A stretch of 64,000 nucleotides of DNA from Casuarina equisetifolia (taxonomy: Eukaryota > Streptophyta > Magnoliopsida > Fagales > Casuarinaceae). Position 1 is the first letter of the stretch, and every line of letters starts with the position of its first letter. The translations under genes and the position numbers were made by a program. This document shows positions 11,646 to 25,037 of this stretch, piece by piece. The stretch covers positions 5,565,931 to 5,629,930 of the forward strand of contig CM052357.1 of assembly GCA_028551475.1 (NCBI GenBank). The letters are read 5' to 3'. The notes beneath the pieces were generated by a model. The model was not told where the DNA came from and did not search any database. It worked only from the letters and a program-made list of their open reading frames with translations.

Positions 11646-14600
11646 TTAGATTGCTCCAGCCCCTTGCAGAAACTTTGATTTGATCCTCTTGAGAGTGGTT
11701 GAAATAGTTTTTGCATCAATCCTCTTATTTAGTAATTCCGCACAACACGATAAAGCCAATTCCATTATAGATGACATACAATCCTCTATAGAAGCATGAT
11801 CCCTTTCTGCACTCAACAAATTGGAGTCAAGAACTTTGGTTACTGAGATAGTTAATGATTCTTCTACCCAATGCTTCAAGCTCATTTCTTCTATAAACAT
11901 GACATTTGTGGGCTTTTTTCTTGTGAAAGTCTCCATTAGTAAAATTCCAAAACTATACACATCACCGTTTGTAGAAATGATTCCTCCTAATCCATATTCT
12001 GTGTAGCATTTCAATTAATCATAAGAAAATAATTTTATATTACATAACAATGAAAAAGAAAACTCCAAAGAAATGAAGCAGAATAATCAATATTCTATTA
12101 ATGCCTATTGTTATCCATATTTGCATGCATGAATGATAAATATCCAAGCCTAAGTTACAAGTTGAAAAAAAAAAATACATGGTGACATGTACCCAATAGT
12201 AGCAAGAGTCATTGTTTGCATCATTATATTAACATCTCCTAAGAGTTTAGCAATGCCAAAATCAGCAACATGTGCAACCATATCTTTATCTAATAGTACA
12301 TTACTAGGCTTCAAATCACAATGAACAATTGGCATTGAATACCCATAATGGAGGTATTCTAGTGTTGATGCAACATCAACCATTATATTTAGCCTTTGAA
12401 AGATGTTTAAATAGTAGTTTTGAGAATGCAACCAACTTTCTAGGCTTCCATTAGGCATATATTCCAATATGGGTGCTTTAAAGTTCATGTTACTGCAAAT
12501 GCTAATGATTTTGACAAGATTTCGATGGCGAATATTGGATAGGATCTCACACTCTACATTGAAAACTTGCAAAGCTCCTTCTACTTTGAGATCTAAAACT
12601 TTTATTGCAACATTCTTCCCATCTAAAAGTTTCCCTTGGTATACTAATCCAAAACTACCTTCATCAAGAAAGTTGTTTGCACTAAATCCATTTGTTGCTT
12701 GTACGAGTTCTTTGTAGGATATTCTTCTCCATATTGGTAGATGTGGCAAGCCTTTCTCAACTTCAAACTTTGTATCCCTATTTTTGTGTCTTTTCCACAT
12801 TGACACAAGAATAACTACAACCATTGTTGGCAATAATTACTTTAATGTCTGAGTTGCTATTGTTTTGTTTGATTGAGAGACACCTTTACAAGGAAGAACT
12901 TGTAGTTTGGAAGCACTGCAAAGACCATCATTTGATATAAATGATGTAGCAGGGAAGTGTAAAAATGGTCCTCCTATTGGAATTTTTCCTCGTAATCTAT
13001 TGAAAGACACATTTAGATATCTGAGGTATACAAGTGCTTCCAAAGATTTTGGAATTTCCCCAAATAAGTTATTATTGGAAAGATCCAAAAATTCCAAGCT
13101 TACCATTTTTCCGATGGAGTCAGGAATTGAACCTTCTAATTGATTGTTTGCCAAAGAAAGATACTTCATATCTTTACAGTTTTCAATTACTTGTGGGATA
13201 TCACCTGATAGTTGATTTCTTGATAAATTTAATTCTATCAAGACCTTTAAATTTCTGATTTCCATAGGGAGAGTGCCACTGAGTGCATTTGAAGAGAGGT
13301 GGACTTCCAAGATATAAGTGAGGCTCTAAAAACTTGAGGAATCACAGAGGTTATTTGGTTAAAGTCTAAGAAAAGATGTCCAAGAGAAGTAAGATTATTT
13401 ATGCATGAAGGAATGGGATCGGAAAGCTCATTAGCACTTAAATCCAATGAGTCTAAACTTTTCAAGTGACAAAGATTTGATGGAATGGGACCTTCTAGTG
13501 CATCATTTTGCACATAAAAACCTTGAATATCATATAATCTTTCAATTGTAGTTGGTATAGATCCAATCAACTCATTCATTGCTAGTGTCAAATCCACCAA
13601 GTTGGTTAAATTGCTTATGTCTTTAGGAATGTTGCCCTTGATATTGCATTTAACTATTTTAAGTTCTTGGAGAGAATTAGAGAGATTTCCTATGGAAGTG
13701 GGAAGGATAATATTTAGTGGATTATATGACAACTCTAAATGTCTTAAATTTGGAAAATTTGAAGAAAAAGGAAAGAGGAAGCTAGATTCAGTAGGTGAAG
13801 ATTCAATGGTCAAGTTATTGTCTCCTAGGCAAAGCTGTTGAAAGAGTCTTAAATTCCCAAGTGCTTTAGGAATTAAGCCAAAAAAGGCATTTTCACCTAG
13901 ATCTATCCTTATAAGTTGTGAAGCATTGGAAATAGAGCTAGGAATTGTTCCACTTAGCTTATTTCCTCCAAGAAAAAGAACTTGAAGATTTGGAAGGAAA
14001 AGGCCTATATTTGATGGAAGATGGCTTAAGAAGTTATTAAGAGCCATTGTGATTTTTCGCATTGTTGAGATATTGAAGATCTCAGCTGGAATTGGGCCAG
14101 TAAAATGGTTGCCAGCAGCTCCAAAGAATTCAAGCTTTTTTAAATTCCCAATTTCTGTTGGGATTGCACCTGGCACAAAATTGACAACTATGCATTATTA
14201 ACCAGTATAAATAGTAGTCTAAATGAATGATACACGTAATTGAACACTCTAGTTAGCGAAGCAGAGTTCAAAGACCTATGTGTAGAAGTCTGTTTGTACA
14301 CTCGTCTGACACGGCCAAACTCGATCATCATGCTAACTACTTAAATCGGTGGGATTTTCTTTTGAATTACGAATAAATTTTATTTTTGATTTATTAAAAA
14401 ATTAAAAAATATCATAACTTACTGGTTATTTAAATAATGTTATGTTTAATAGTTTTCTACTAGTTCTTTCGAAATATAAACGCTACTTTTCACAAAGTAA
14501 ATTTATCTAAATAATATCATATTTAGTAATTTTCTACGTGTTCTTTCACAGTAAAAATTTTACTTTTCACAATTTAGATTTATCTTGTCGTTTTCTTATG

Positions 14601-17385
14601 ATCAAATCCTTAAATAGAATAACTTAAAGCTAGTGATAATCATTACATAGGTCGAAAGTATTCATCAAGATGACCACCTTTAGATTCACGATGTCCAGAA
14701 AACTGAAAAGGAACCGCCACAAGTGATTGAGTTTAGTAGTTCCTCGTATAAAATTATTGACTCTAGAGAAATAGTAAAATGGAGAAGTTGGTTAAAAGTC
14801 TATGTCGGCCATATACATCTCTTTTTCTTTTCTTTCAAAGTTCTGCTGGTGGGGCTTATATGTGATACACATGGAAAAACACTTTTAAGACCTGCTAGTG
14901 ACCAATTTTACCCTCCTTTTTGTTTCTTTCTCCCTGCGACTTAAAGATGGTCCTTAATCCATTTTTAAGTAAAGGAGATCGAGCTAGCTTCTATAATTCT
15001 ATAAAATCTTTAAAATTATATTTTTTGATAAAATTTAAATAAGGGTTTCATATTCTTCTACTAACTAATATATCATCAGACCTTTAATTTTTTTTAAAAA
15101 AAAATAAGCATAAATACATTTCTAATTTCAAACAAAATAATGCCTTGAGATGAGATTGATTTGATGTTGTGGTTTAACTAAATGGGTCAGTAGATGGTAA
15201 ATATTGAGCTTATAGTTTTCACCCATTGTTCATGGATTAACTAATTATAGTTCACTTGTCTCAGCTCTTAACAACCACAAATGTGCATCAAATGGACTTA
15301 AACAAACACAGAAAATCCTAGATACCAATTGAAGGATAAAAAACAAAAAATCAATTATAATATAATTTTCATATTGACAAAACGTTGTTTGAATATGCAT
15401 TCATTACAAACGAGAACTATGTAGTCTTTACCTTATAATTCTATTTTGCCTTTGTAAATTGACCCATGTTCAAGACAAAGGGACATGTTAAATACTAATA
15501 TAGGTATTATATTTTCTTAATTTTTTGCTGAGAATTCTCTTTAGAAAGAAAAAAAATCACCATTCTTTAACACACTTTTGGATTATATATATTGTTTCTT
15601 CATAAGTTGAAGGTAAATCTATGATTCAAGGCTCCTGTAGTGGAGCCAATTCAATGAATTGATTACCTCAATGAAGCTTTGCCACTAAATTATTGTCAAT
15701 TATTTAGTTGAAAAACATAATTGTAGACAAACAATTGGAAGATTTGATGACCCTATGGAACATATGTTTTATTTGTTAACCTATGAGATAATATTGTTAA
15801 TTCCTATATGTGACATCTAGTAGGTCTTCTATTTAAATTTTCAAGGAGATAGATAATAGAAAATACCAAAAAGAAAAAGAAAAGAAAAAAACATTAGAAG
15901 AGATTAAGACATAAGTCTAGAGGTTAAAATTTTTATCCCTAAGAAGTTATTTTCTTAGCATGACAAGTATTACAATGAAGAAAGTTTGAAAGTAATGGAA
16001 GTTGAGAAATTAGAGAGTTGCTTAACTAACTTGCTTAGTGGTAAGTTAGTAGGGATTTTGACCTCACTAGAATTTGGCACCTCACATGCATAACTTGAGT
16101 GCATGGATTGTAATATTAATTATTGCATAAAAAGCTTATTCTTCATAGACAAGTTTCCCTTTTAGAATATGCTTATACAGAAAATGGAGTCAACAATGGA
16201 GTACAAAAGCTAGTTGTAATGAATACCAATTATTCCTAAGAATGATATGCTAAATAAATATGGAAGGTAGTAAATTGACTAAAATAAGACTAAAGCAATC
16301 TAAAACATGATTAACTTACCTTCAAAGTAGTTCATCAAAATTTTGTAATATGGTTAAATTTCCAATTTCCAAAGGTATTCTCCCAGTGAAATGATTATAT
16401 TGCAGGTGTAAATTTTGTAATTTCCTGCACTTGAAAATGGTGGATGGGAGATTACCTGTGAAAAAGTTACCTATTAGGGACCAAAAATTAAATTTACTAA
16501 TATATTAAAGAATAAAAGTTGACTAATATGGAATTGAGCATACCTTCGAAGTTGTTGTGTGAAAGGTCTAACCTTGAGAGTAAGGTTAGATTTCCAATTT
16601 TGAAAGGTATTCTTCCTGTAAAGTTATTGGAATGTAACCACAAAACTTGCAACTTTTTGCGCTTGAACAAGTTGGATGGAAGTTTGCCATGGAACTGATT
16701 ATAAGACAGATTAAGACATTGCAAGTTGGGAAGATGATTAAACACATCGACTGGTAGTTCACCAGACAGCTTATTGGATGGAAGAATTATGACTCGTAGT
16801 GAAGGCATGTTGAGGATCGGGGATGGAATGGAGCCAGAAAGCTGGTTACAACCAAGATCAATCTCTTGCAAGGATGAAATGTTGGATAAAGATTGTGGAA
16901 TATTACCAACAAAATTGTTATAGAAGAGATATAAGTTTTGAAGTTTAAATAACTGTCCCAGCCATGGTGGGATCTCTCCTGTAAAGTTATTGAATCCCAA
17001 GGATAAGTGCTGTAGTCGGCGAAGACGAACCAACTCGTCGGGGAAAGAGCCATAAAAGCTGTTTTTTTTTTATGCTCAGGCTAACAAGAAATGAGAGATT
17101 TCCCATCTGTGGAGGAATGATGCCTACAAGGCCCATGTAAGAAAGATTCAAGGCAGTGATTTGGTGATGGCGAGAACCACAAGTGACACCAAACCAACTG
17201 CAAATAGAAGTGCTAGTGGACAAATTTTTTGTCAAGACATTGCGAGGGTCATAAGTAATATGAGCCTTTAAAGAGAGAAGAGCAGATTGATCAGAGGTAA
17301 TGTTTAGAGCTGCTGTGGCAAACATATGGCATTGCACCAGGAGGAGTACTACACATGCAAGGAAAATGACGAAGGATTTCTCCAT
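11646..17385 (-). pseudogene. LRR receptor-like kinase, copy A (LRR-XII / Xa21-EFR type), decayed
   Basis: Four exons on the minus strand: 17385-16544, 16455-16320, 14169-12179 and 11998-11646. They encode a signal peptide, an LRR N-terminal cap (S-A-L-L-S-L-K…C-S-W-F-G-V-T-C), about 20 leucine-rich repeats, a short membrane segment near 12800, and a kinase domain with V-A-I-K, H-C-D-L-K-P-S-N and D-F-G. Cys before the catalytic Asp marks a non-RD kinase, as in pattern-recognition receptors. Introns fall at phase 1 within repeats. Damage: a frameshift at a T run near 17062-17071, exon 2 no longer a multiple of three, a one-base deletion near 13330, and a TAA stop at 12837-12839 before the membrane segment. 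The first Gly of the kinase glycine loop is Asp. The kinase part itself is open. Intron 3 (14170-16319) shows nothing recognisable. Confidence 0.88.
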
Positions 17386-18480
17386 GAGAAGAAGGGTATG
17401 TTGAAGGAGGTGGTGGAGGGCAGAGTGAGTTCAAGTGATAAAGCTTGGCAGGCGTAAATAGGTGGTAGCATTAAAGAATTATCCTTGCAAAGAAAGAATC
17501 TGGAATACGGAAAAGTCGTGACTTGTTATTATACTTATCCTTGCAATGTCTGTGATTCTACTTAGTTGACTATTAATTTCATGTCTTCTAACCTCAAATA
17601 CTTTCACAAATAAGAGATCACTTTGACCCTAAACTATGGGAGACAAAGGGAGTATGAAAGATCACGACAAAAAAAAAAAAAATCAAAGCACAAATATTCT
17701 AATAAATAGCAAAAAATATAAGTGTAAAAGAAAAAGGAGAAAGAAAATTGAAACATTCATACATATAAGTACATTATATATTTGAAACATCTTTAGAAAT
17801 AAGATTTTAACAATTTTATGAAATATATTATTTGATAAATAGTTTTTATCCGCTACTTTTATTCTTATCTTTTCCTCTTTGGGAAAAGATGTTAAAACCA
17901 CAATATTGACACAATAATTATGTTAAAACCCACAACATGGACACAATAGGATCCCATATTACCCAAAATTAGAATAATATCCAAAGTAGCTATGTTTTCT
18001 TAACATTATATTGAAAAAGCTCTCTTGATTAATGTTTGGAAAATCTAAATGATCGAATAAAGTGAAAAGATTATTCTAATTAACCATAAATAGTGAAAAG
18101 ATATATCTCATAGTGAGTAAAGTAAAAAAATTGTCTATTAAATTATGATATTTGGTCTCAAATTGTATGTAATAAAAAAAAATTTATGTAGTTATTTCTT
18201 CCTTTGGTCTCAGCATTTGCAACCATATCTTGATTTACCAAGACTTGAATTAAAACTCCGCGCATAAGGAGATATAATAACATGAGGAAAATATCTCAAA
18301 GTGATGCCAAACAATTATGATTTTGAAAGGAATAAATTAATTTTTTTAACTCTAAATTTGCCTTTAGTTAGTTAGACAGTGCCTTTTCTTTTGAAGACTT
18401 CTACTTTCAGTTACATTAAAAATAAAATTTTATTTTTAGTGATTTTAAAAGAAAAATATATACTTCTTTTTATATTATTT
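17386..18480 (-). promoter_or_regulatory. 5' flank of LRR kinase copy A
   Basis: About 280 bp upstream of the start codon closely match the same region of copy B (37922-38170), and similarity continues more weakly to about 18480. A conserved promoter is inferred. I see no strong TATA box, only an AT-rich CTATTTACG on the minus strand near 17455. Confidence 0.4.
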
Positions 18481-20350
18481 ATTTATTTTAAAGTTTTGTT
18501 GTTTTTATACTGCTCTATCCTGTAGTCGGTAATGACCTTAAATCACATCATAACAATGATAAAAGGAGCTTGTATGCTTTAGAAAAAGAAGAATGAGTGC
18601 CTTGGAAAAACAAAAAGTAAGTCTAGTCCTTCTGGGACATGAAAACAATATGACGTGCCGAATGTCAGGAATCAACCATAAAAAAGGCCGCAACTATGAA
18701 AAAGCTAAGTAAAGAAGACAGACTAAACGATTGAGATAGTGGCCGTCTACTTTAGTCATTTTTATTAACAACCATTATTGAGTCCAATTGACCTTGACTT
18801 AATAGGCGAAAATTGATATCCCAGAGTCTTACGGGGGATAGAATTCGCGTAATGCTGTTGTGCGAGCCGCCAATTGCTCGTGTCTTGGTATGTGTTTTCC
18901 AACACCCTTGATGGTAGAGAAGGGAAGGGACTAAAAGGAAAGATACGAGAAATTGGTTTACTGTTTTCTTTTTTTTTTTAAATTACACTAATTTGAGTTT
19001 CACCGTATAGATTATTAATAGAACTTGTAAGAATCGCTAACTCACTAATTGAAGAATATCGATGCTTTTAAACCATCTACCGCTATTGATATTTGTTCTA
19101 GAATCCAACCATAGTGACTTTCCAAGTTCTATTTCCACCGGCAGAATGTCCGAAATAACAAAAGAGTCTTTTCTTAATAATCAATTCTTAATGGTTGATT
19201 ATTTGGCACTTATCTTCTAACTATCGGTGCATGGTTGAGAACAATGCAATAAAATAGTGGAAATATACTTTTGTAAATATACATTGTTAGTTGTCAATAT
19301 TTTGGAAGGAATAAATTAATGTTTTTTACTCCAAAATTGTCTTTAGCTAGTCATACAATATTTTCGTTTTTTAAGTCTTGTGCTTTGAGTTGCATTAAAA
19401 ATTGTATTTTTATTTTTTTAAAAAATATATAATTCTTTTTATTTTTTCAGATTTTCGTTTTTTTTATATTGTGGTATCCTGCTATCTTTAATATCAAATT
19501 AAATCACATCAAATGAGAATGACATAAGGAGCGTGTATGCTTTAGAAAAGAAAGGTGGATGCTTTGGAAAAGAGGAATGAGTGCCTTAGAAAACAACAAA
19601 GAAGCCTATCAGTTCTAGATATGAAAACAATCAAGCGAAGATATTATGACGTGTCCAATGTCAAAATCAACCAAATAAGGGCGCAACCACGAAAAAGGGA
19701 AGTAAAGAAAACAAAGACTCAGCACAGTCTAGGGTTAGGTCTTTATTGACTTATTCGTGGGGTTGGGTTGGAAAAAAAGAAGAAAAGACTTGCTCAAAGC
19801 CTAAGTCTATTTTTTTTCAGAAATTTTTATTAAAATAAAGAATTGTTTAAATTTATAAGACACATCATAAGTATTTTCTTTTTTCATGTAGGACTTTATT
19901 ATTCAATAATTTTTTATTTGATCCTAATAAACAATAAACAAGCAAAGAAAATTATATTTCTAATAGTTCTTAAAAATATATATAATTTTTTAAAAATTTT
20001 TTATTTTATTTTTTATAATGTGATATCCTACTATTTTCATATCAAATTAAATCGCATCAAATGAAAGTGACAAAAGGAGCATGTATGCTTTAGAAAAGGA
20101 AGGTAGAAGCTTTGGAAAAGCGGAATGAGTGCCTTAGAAAGCAACAAAAAAGCCTATCCCTTCTAGATGTGAACAGCAATCAAGCGAAGAGAGTATGACG
20201 TGTCCAATGTCAAAATCAACCAAAAAAGGGCAACCACGAAAAAGGTAAGTAAAGAAAACAAAGACTCAGCACAGTCTAAGGTTGGCCTTTTGCCGATAGA
20301 TGATTGACTTATTTGTAGGATTGGGTTGAAGTAGAAGAATGAAAGATCAG
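18480..20350 (+). repeat. Non-coding repeat, three dispersed-tandem copies
   Basis: A module of about 300-350 bp starts in T-rich sequence followed by a stretch such as AAATCACATCAAATGAGAA and continues through GTATGCTTTAGAAAAG, GAATGAGTGCCTTAGAAAA and AAAATCAACCA. It occurs at about 18480-18780, 19440-19790 and 20000-20350, with a fourth partial copy at 39086-39240 beyond kinase copy B. The 64-codon frame at 19555-19749 lies inside the second copy and is not kept in the others, so I read the module as non-coding. The family is unknown. Confidence 0.7.
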
Positions 20351-21830
20351 CTCTGTAACCATGTGATAGGCCTAAGTCTACTTTTTTTTTTAAATTCTTG
20401 CTGAAGAGAGACTTTATTATCTAATAATTTTTTTATTTGATCCTAATAAACAATAAACAAGCAAAGCAAAAAAATAGAGAGAGTGAACAAGAACAATCCA
20501 CCAGAAATTCAAACATGCTTAAGAATCGTTAGGATCTCGAAAGGCTACATTAAACTTTGCCTAAAACAACAGTTAATAAAAGATATCATTTACCTTTTGG
20601 GAGATGAAATATCAGTATAGTACGAATTTTAACAGCATATGTATTAACTGAGGAGGGATAACATTCTTACTCTATTCATGAAATTGAAAATTGTTATACT
20701 AAAATTTTCAAGACAAAGTGCTTACTTTTAATAAAATTAGAGGGTTTTTTTTTTCCTAATAGTGTAATGGTTGTTTCCATTTCCAAATGGTATTGGAAAG
20801 TTAAAATGAGTTTGTGATTAAATAGAAAGTATCTAAGAGTTATTATAGACAAGTTCTTCCTCTTATTGTCCTTTTATATTTTGTTCTTGATATTTGTTAT
20901 ATTATTCTTCAATATACATGAAGATGAGATTGAGATATTCTTTAATTTCTATAACTTGTGCACATCATTTCCTTCTCATGTATATTAAAAAAATTCTCAG
21001 TATAAGCCAATGACATAATAACATACTAATATTTCTTTCGAACATTTCACAAAATACTAATGATGTAGGAAGACTTGACTTAGCCTAAGAATGTCATGCA
21101 CAACGGTGTAGAAATAGCCATAATGGAGATATGCAAAAGCAATTCCAAATACTAATATTCAAAAAGTGACATTTGGAGAGTAGTGAAAATAAAGATTGTG
21201 ATTGATGTGATAATAGTGATAAAAAATTCTTACTAAGATTGTTCTGGTGGAAAATTCATTAAAAAGAGAAGGCAATAAAGCAGTTTTGGTCCATGTTCTT
21301 TTTCTTAGGTCACTGGGTAACAATGCTAGGTATCATGGTATAAAAAATTACAATAAAGGAGATAGATATTGTAATGCAATTGAATGGAAGTGCTCAGTAT
21401 TTAAAATAACTTTTAGAAACTTGTGTGACAATGCTACCACTTTTTGAAATTGCCATTCAAATATGGCTATATGGGCCGAAATCTAGAACAGAAAATAACT
21501 AGGGGATGACTCTAACAAGATTTTATTTTGGTTAGGTAAAGAAACGTAAATAATGATCAAATCTCTAGCCCCTAATTTAATGCAGGGCAAGCCAACAACT
21601 TTCTTTCCCTCTGTAGGATGGAGGATTTCATCAAGATGGAAACATGAAGATGCTTCTCCATTGCTCGGGAAGATAAGCTTGGTTTTTTGCATAAATGTGG
21701 TGTAAAGAATTCATTTTTCTTTGAGATTGTTCATATAGTCCTCTTGTAAATACTTTCAGTTTGATTTTGTCCTTCAAAAAGTTATTCAATTTCCATCCTT
21801 TATGTCCATTTTGTACCATGAAAACCAACA
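20351..21830. other. No gene recognised; partial repeat shared with 39240-39480
   Basis: Bases about 21085-21290 resemble 39245-39450 (CAATTCCAAATA…AATATTCAAA…GTGACATTTGGA, then AAAAAGAGAAGGCAATAAAG). Short minus-strand frames at 21483-21831 show no known motif. Confidence 0.45.
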
Positions 21831-22700
21831 CTTGCGGTTATGTATGTAACCTTCCTGTAGTATTCTTTTTTTCCAAAAAATTCGGGGTTGTACAGTAAAA
21901 TGATAATGCATATGTTCACAGTGGAGAGAGTTAGGATGTTATTGCATGGAAAATTTCCATTAACTTACTGTTGAATGTGTCGTCCAAGAGCTGGACTTCC
22001 ACGTTAGCCAAGGAGTGCTAGTTCAGGATCGTCTATGCATGCAGCTTTGCCCAGAAAACACGCTGCCGACTGAAGCAGAAACAGAGCAAGAAGCAGAGCA
22101 AGCTCACAAATGACTCTTCCCCCGCGGATTGACGGCCAACCGCGCCTTTGAACTCTGTGGATCGAGCTTCAACGGTCGGTGGAAGTCCTTCTTCATTTTT
22201 CCTCTAAATGTTAGCATTATTGTATAGGAATTATTCATCCATTTTTCCTGTAAATCTTTAAAGCTGCATTTTTACTTTTAAAATATTTAGTGAAGGAAAA
22301 CCATTTCAATCGAATTGTGTGATGCAAGGTTAAGTTTTATCATTGTATCAGAACAGTTATTTTGATCTTGCTTCTATTTCCAAGTAAACCAGTTCTTCAT
22401 TCGAATAGCTCTGGTCCTCAATATCAGAAAGTCGGAAGCTTTATCATGTCTCTGTTACCCAACTTCTTATATCAGCTCAAACTCATGGTATACGTCGGTT
22501 AGTCTTTCATCAACATGCCCCCGTTTCTTCATCGCTAAAGCTGCAAGATTGTGCACTGTATTGTAAATAATTTAAAGAGAAGTGTAAGACAAAAGCTATA
22601 CCTGCACCTCATGGTCCAACTCTAGAATAACTGGCTATATATTTACTGCCTTCCCCTTCACGCTAGCTCACTTCTCAGACTGTTTGTTGACTTTACAGGT
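21830..22700. repeat. Duplicated block 1 (partner 29010-29910)
   Basis: From GTACCATGAAAACCAACACT to the sequence after TGCACCTCATGG, this block repeats in direct orientation at 29010-29910 with moderate divergence. Both copies precede a PQQ upstream region. A moderately GC-rich core (about 22000-22180) suggests a former exon on the minus strand, where one frame has a leucine-rich signal-like segment followed by Cys-x-x-x-x-x-x-x-L-L. It is too short to assign. Confidence 0.65.
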
Positions 22701-23187
22701 TGCACTGGATTTCCAGTAACTTTTAATTAAAATACTCATATAGTTATGCATTTTTGGTTATCAAGAGAGTTAACCTTTTTAATAGGTTGCTCAAGTGGTG
22801 TTCATTATGTGACAAAATTTAATAAATCAAATATTGATTTTACAAATTCCTATCCGTAATTTAGTGCGCATAAAATTTTACAAAACACAGAGGGCAGCTA
22901 AAAACTATAGAAAGAAGAGCAGAAACATCAACGCAGATAGGAGCTGCAAAATCACGTGGACAGACTCTGATTTTAATAGGAGTTAATTGAATATAACTAC
23001 AGTAAGAAGCGGATGATGCTTTCAAGAAAACTCCATGTTGAACTGTTCTGTAGGAGTTTCAACATTATCTACGGTTGCGTTCCGCAAGTTGCAAGATAAT
23101 CTTCTATGATCACTAGATTAAGGGCTTGGAAAGGATGATGCTGCTATATATGCACATTCTGTAGAAGCAACTTCAGCTTCCAATGCC

Positions 23188-23980
23188 ATGGCATCTCGTG
23201 GAATCTGCATCAAACTTTGCGTCTCTCATCTATGCTTTCTCGGTCTACTCATCTTTACAGCCAATGCGAGTCCTGATGTAAGTCCCCCTACTCTCACACA
23301 CAGATACGCACTCACTTTTCTGCCGTTGAAAGTAACTTGTTTCTCAAAATGATTGTTGGTTCTTAATTAGTGGCATGTCAAGAAGCACAAGGCTTCACAA
23401 GACTGGACGAACCGTGGCGGAGATTTGTACAACAGAAGATATGCCAACAAGGAGACCAAGATCAGCCCATCAACCGTATCTAATCTTCGTTTGAAATGGG
23501 AGTTCTATGCAGGAGGTGATATAAGTACAACGCCGGCTATTTACGATGCCACCATTTATTTTCCAAGCTGGAATGGATACCTATATGCAGTTAAAGCGTC
23601 GGATGGGTCCCTTGTTTGGAAGAAGAACTTGCAAACGTTAACTGGCTTTAACAACACCGGCTTCATACTTAATGTCAACTCAACGGTGTCACGATCAACC
23701 CCAACAATCGCCGGCGATCTTCTCATTGTCGGGATCTGTGAGCCTGCGGTTGTTCTCGCTGTTAAAAGGTCAACTGGGAGGCTTGTTTGGTAATCACACC
23801 AGTTAGATAATCACATCAGAAGTCTCATCACGATGCCTGGAACTTACTATATGAGATTAGTCATACTACCGGCCATTTGATATGGTAGTTATCGAAATCA
23901 GAATCTAGCATCGATCCTATCTCTTCCTAGGACAGCTTACGGTAGTAAATAGGAATGGGGTAGCATTGCATGCAACTGAT
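23188..23980 (+). pseudogene. PQQ-propeller dehydrogenase-like gene, copy B: exons 1-2 only
   Basis: Exon 1 (23188-23277, M-A-S-R-G-I…A-N-A-S-P-D) and exon 2 (from 23371) are very close to the intact copy. Exon 2 stays in frame until a TAA at 23791-23793 that follows R-L-V-W. The donor after exon 2, which reads GGGGTTAGT in the intact gene, is altered here. At about 23980 PQQ intron sequence gives way to kinase 3'-flank DNA, as in copy A, so exons 3 and 4 are absent. A TATATA at 23145-23150 remains, so short transcripts are possible. Any product would be about 170 residues, too short for a propeller. Confidence 0.9.
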
Positions 23981-24208
23981 TGTATGGTCAATACAACCAT
24001 TAAGTATAACTGTTTTAAAATACTAATATTATCATCTACCATAACAAACCATTAACTCTAAAGAAATACAACTATTTAAAATATTAATATTATCATCTAT
24101 CATAACAAACCATTAACTCTAACGAAATCTCTTTAAGGGAGTCCTAATAATATTATAATGTTTTCAAAAGTACAAACACCAAAAGAGGTATAAACAAACC
24201 TGATGCTC

Positions 24209-24528
24209 TTAGATTGCTTCAAGACCTTGTAAAAACTTTGATTTGATCCTATTGAGAGTGATTGAAATTGTTTTTGCATTAATCCTTTGATTTGGCAATT
24301 CTGCACAACATGATAAAGCCAATTCCATTATAGATGACATACAATCCTCCATAGAAGCATGATCCCTTTGTACTCTCAACAAATTGGAGTCAACAACTTT
24401 GGTTACTGAAATAGTTAATGATTCTTCTACCCAATGCTTCAAGCTCATTTCTTCTGTAAACATGACATCTGTGGGCTTCTTTTTTGTGAAAGTTTCCATT
24501 AGTAAAATTCCAAAACTATATACATCAC
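24209..24528 (-). pseudogene. Orphan last exon of an LRR receptor kinase
   Basis: Minus-strand sequence encodes the C-terminal part of the kinase (F-G-I-L-L-M-E-T-F-T…, then H-W-V-E-E-S-L, ending before a TAA at 24209). It corresponds to 11646-11998 and 31925-32277. The exon is cut at about 24528, where the second tandem unit begins, so no acceptor and no upstream exons exist. The frame has stayed open, which suggests recent orphaning. Confidence 0.9.
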
Positions 24529-24994
24529 CTCTTAATTAAAATATTCATATAGTTTTGCATTTTTGGTTATCAAGAGAGTTAACCTTTTTAATAGGTTTCT
24601 CAAGTGGTGTTCATTATGTGACATAATTTAATAAATCAAATATTGATTTTACAAATTCCTATCCGTAATTTAGTGCGGCATAAAATTTTACTAAACACAG
24701 AAAGCAGCTAAAATCTATAGAAAGCAGAGCAGAAACGTCAACGCAGATAGGAGCTGCAAAATCACGTGGACAGACTCTGATTTTAATAGGAGTTAATTGA
24801 ATACAACTATAGTAAGAAGCGGATGATGCTTGCAAGGGAACTCCATATTGAACTGTTCTGTAGGAGTTTCAACATTATCTATGGTTGCGTCTCGCAAGTT
24901 GCAAGATAATCTTCCATGATCTATTGCCGGGGAAAGTCAAGAGGCAAACAGTCAGCAAATCACTAGATTAAGGGCTTGGAAAGGATGCTGCTGC

Positions 24995-25000
24995 TATATA
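24995..25000 (+). promoter_or_regulatory. TATA box of the intact PQQ gene
   Basis: TATATA lies 38 bp before the chosen ATG. The same element is kept in copy B (23145) and degraded in copy A. The short distance implies a very short 5' leader. Confidence 0.5.
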
Positions 25001-25037
25001 TGCACCTTCTGTAGAAGCAACTTCAGCTTCCAATGCC

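Noticed and set aside
19555-19749. A lysine/arginine-rich 64-codon frame that could look like a small nuclear protein.
   Set aside because: It lies inside a non-coding repeat module, and the frame is not kept in the other copies.
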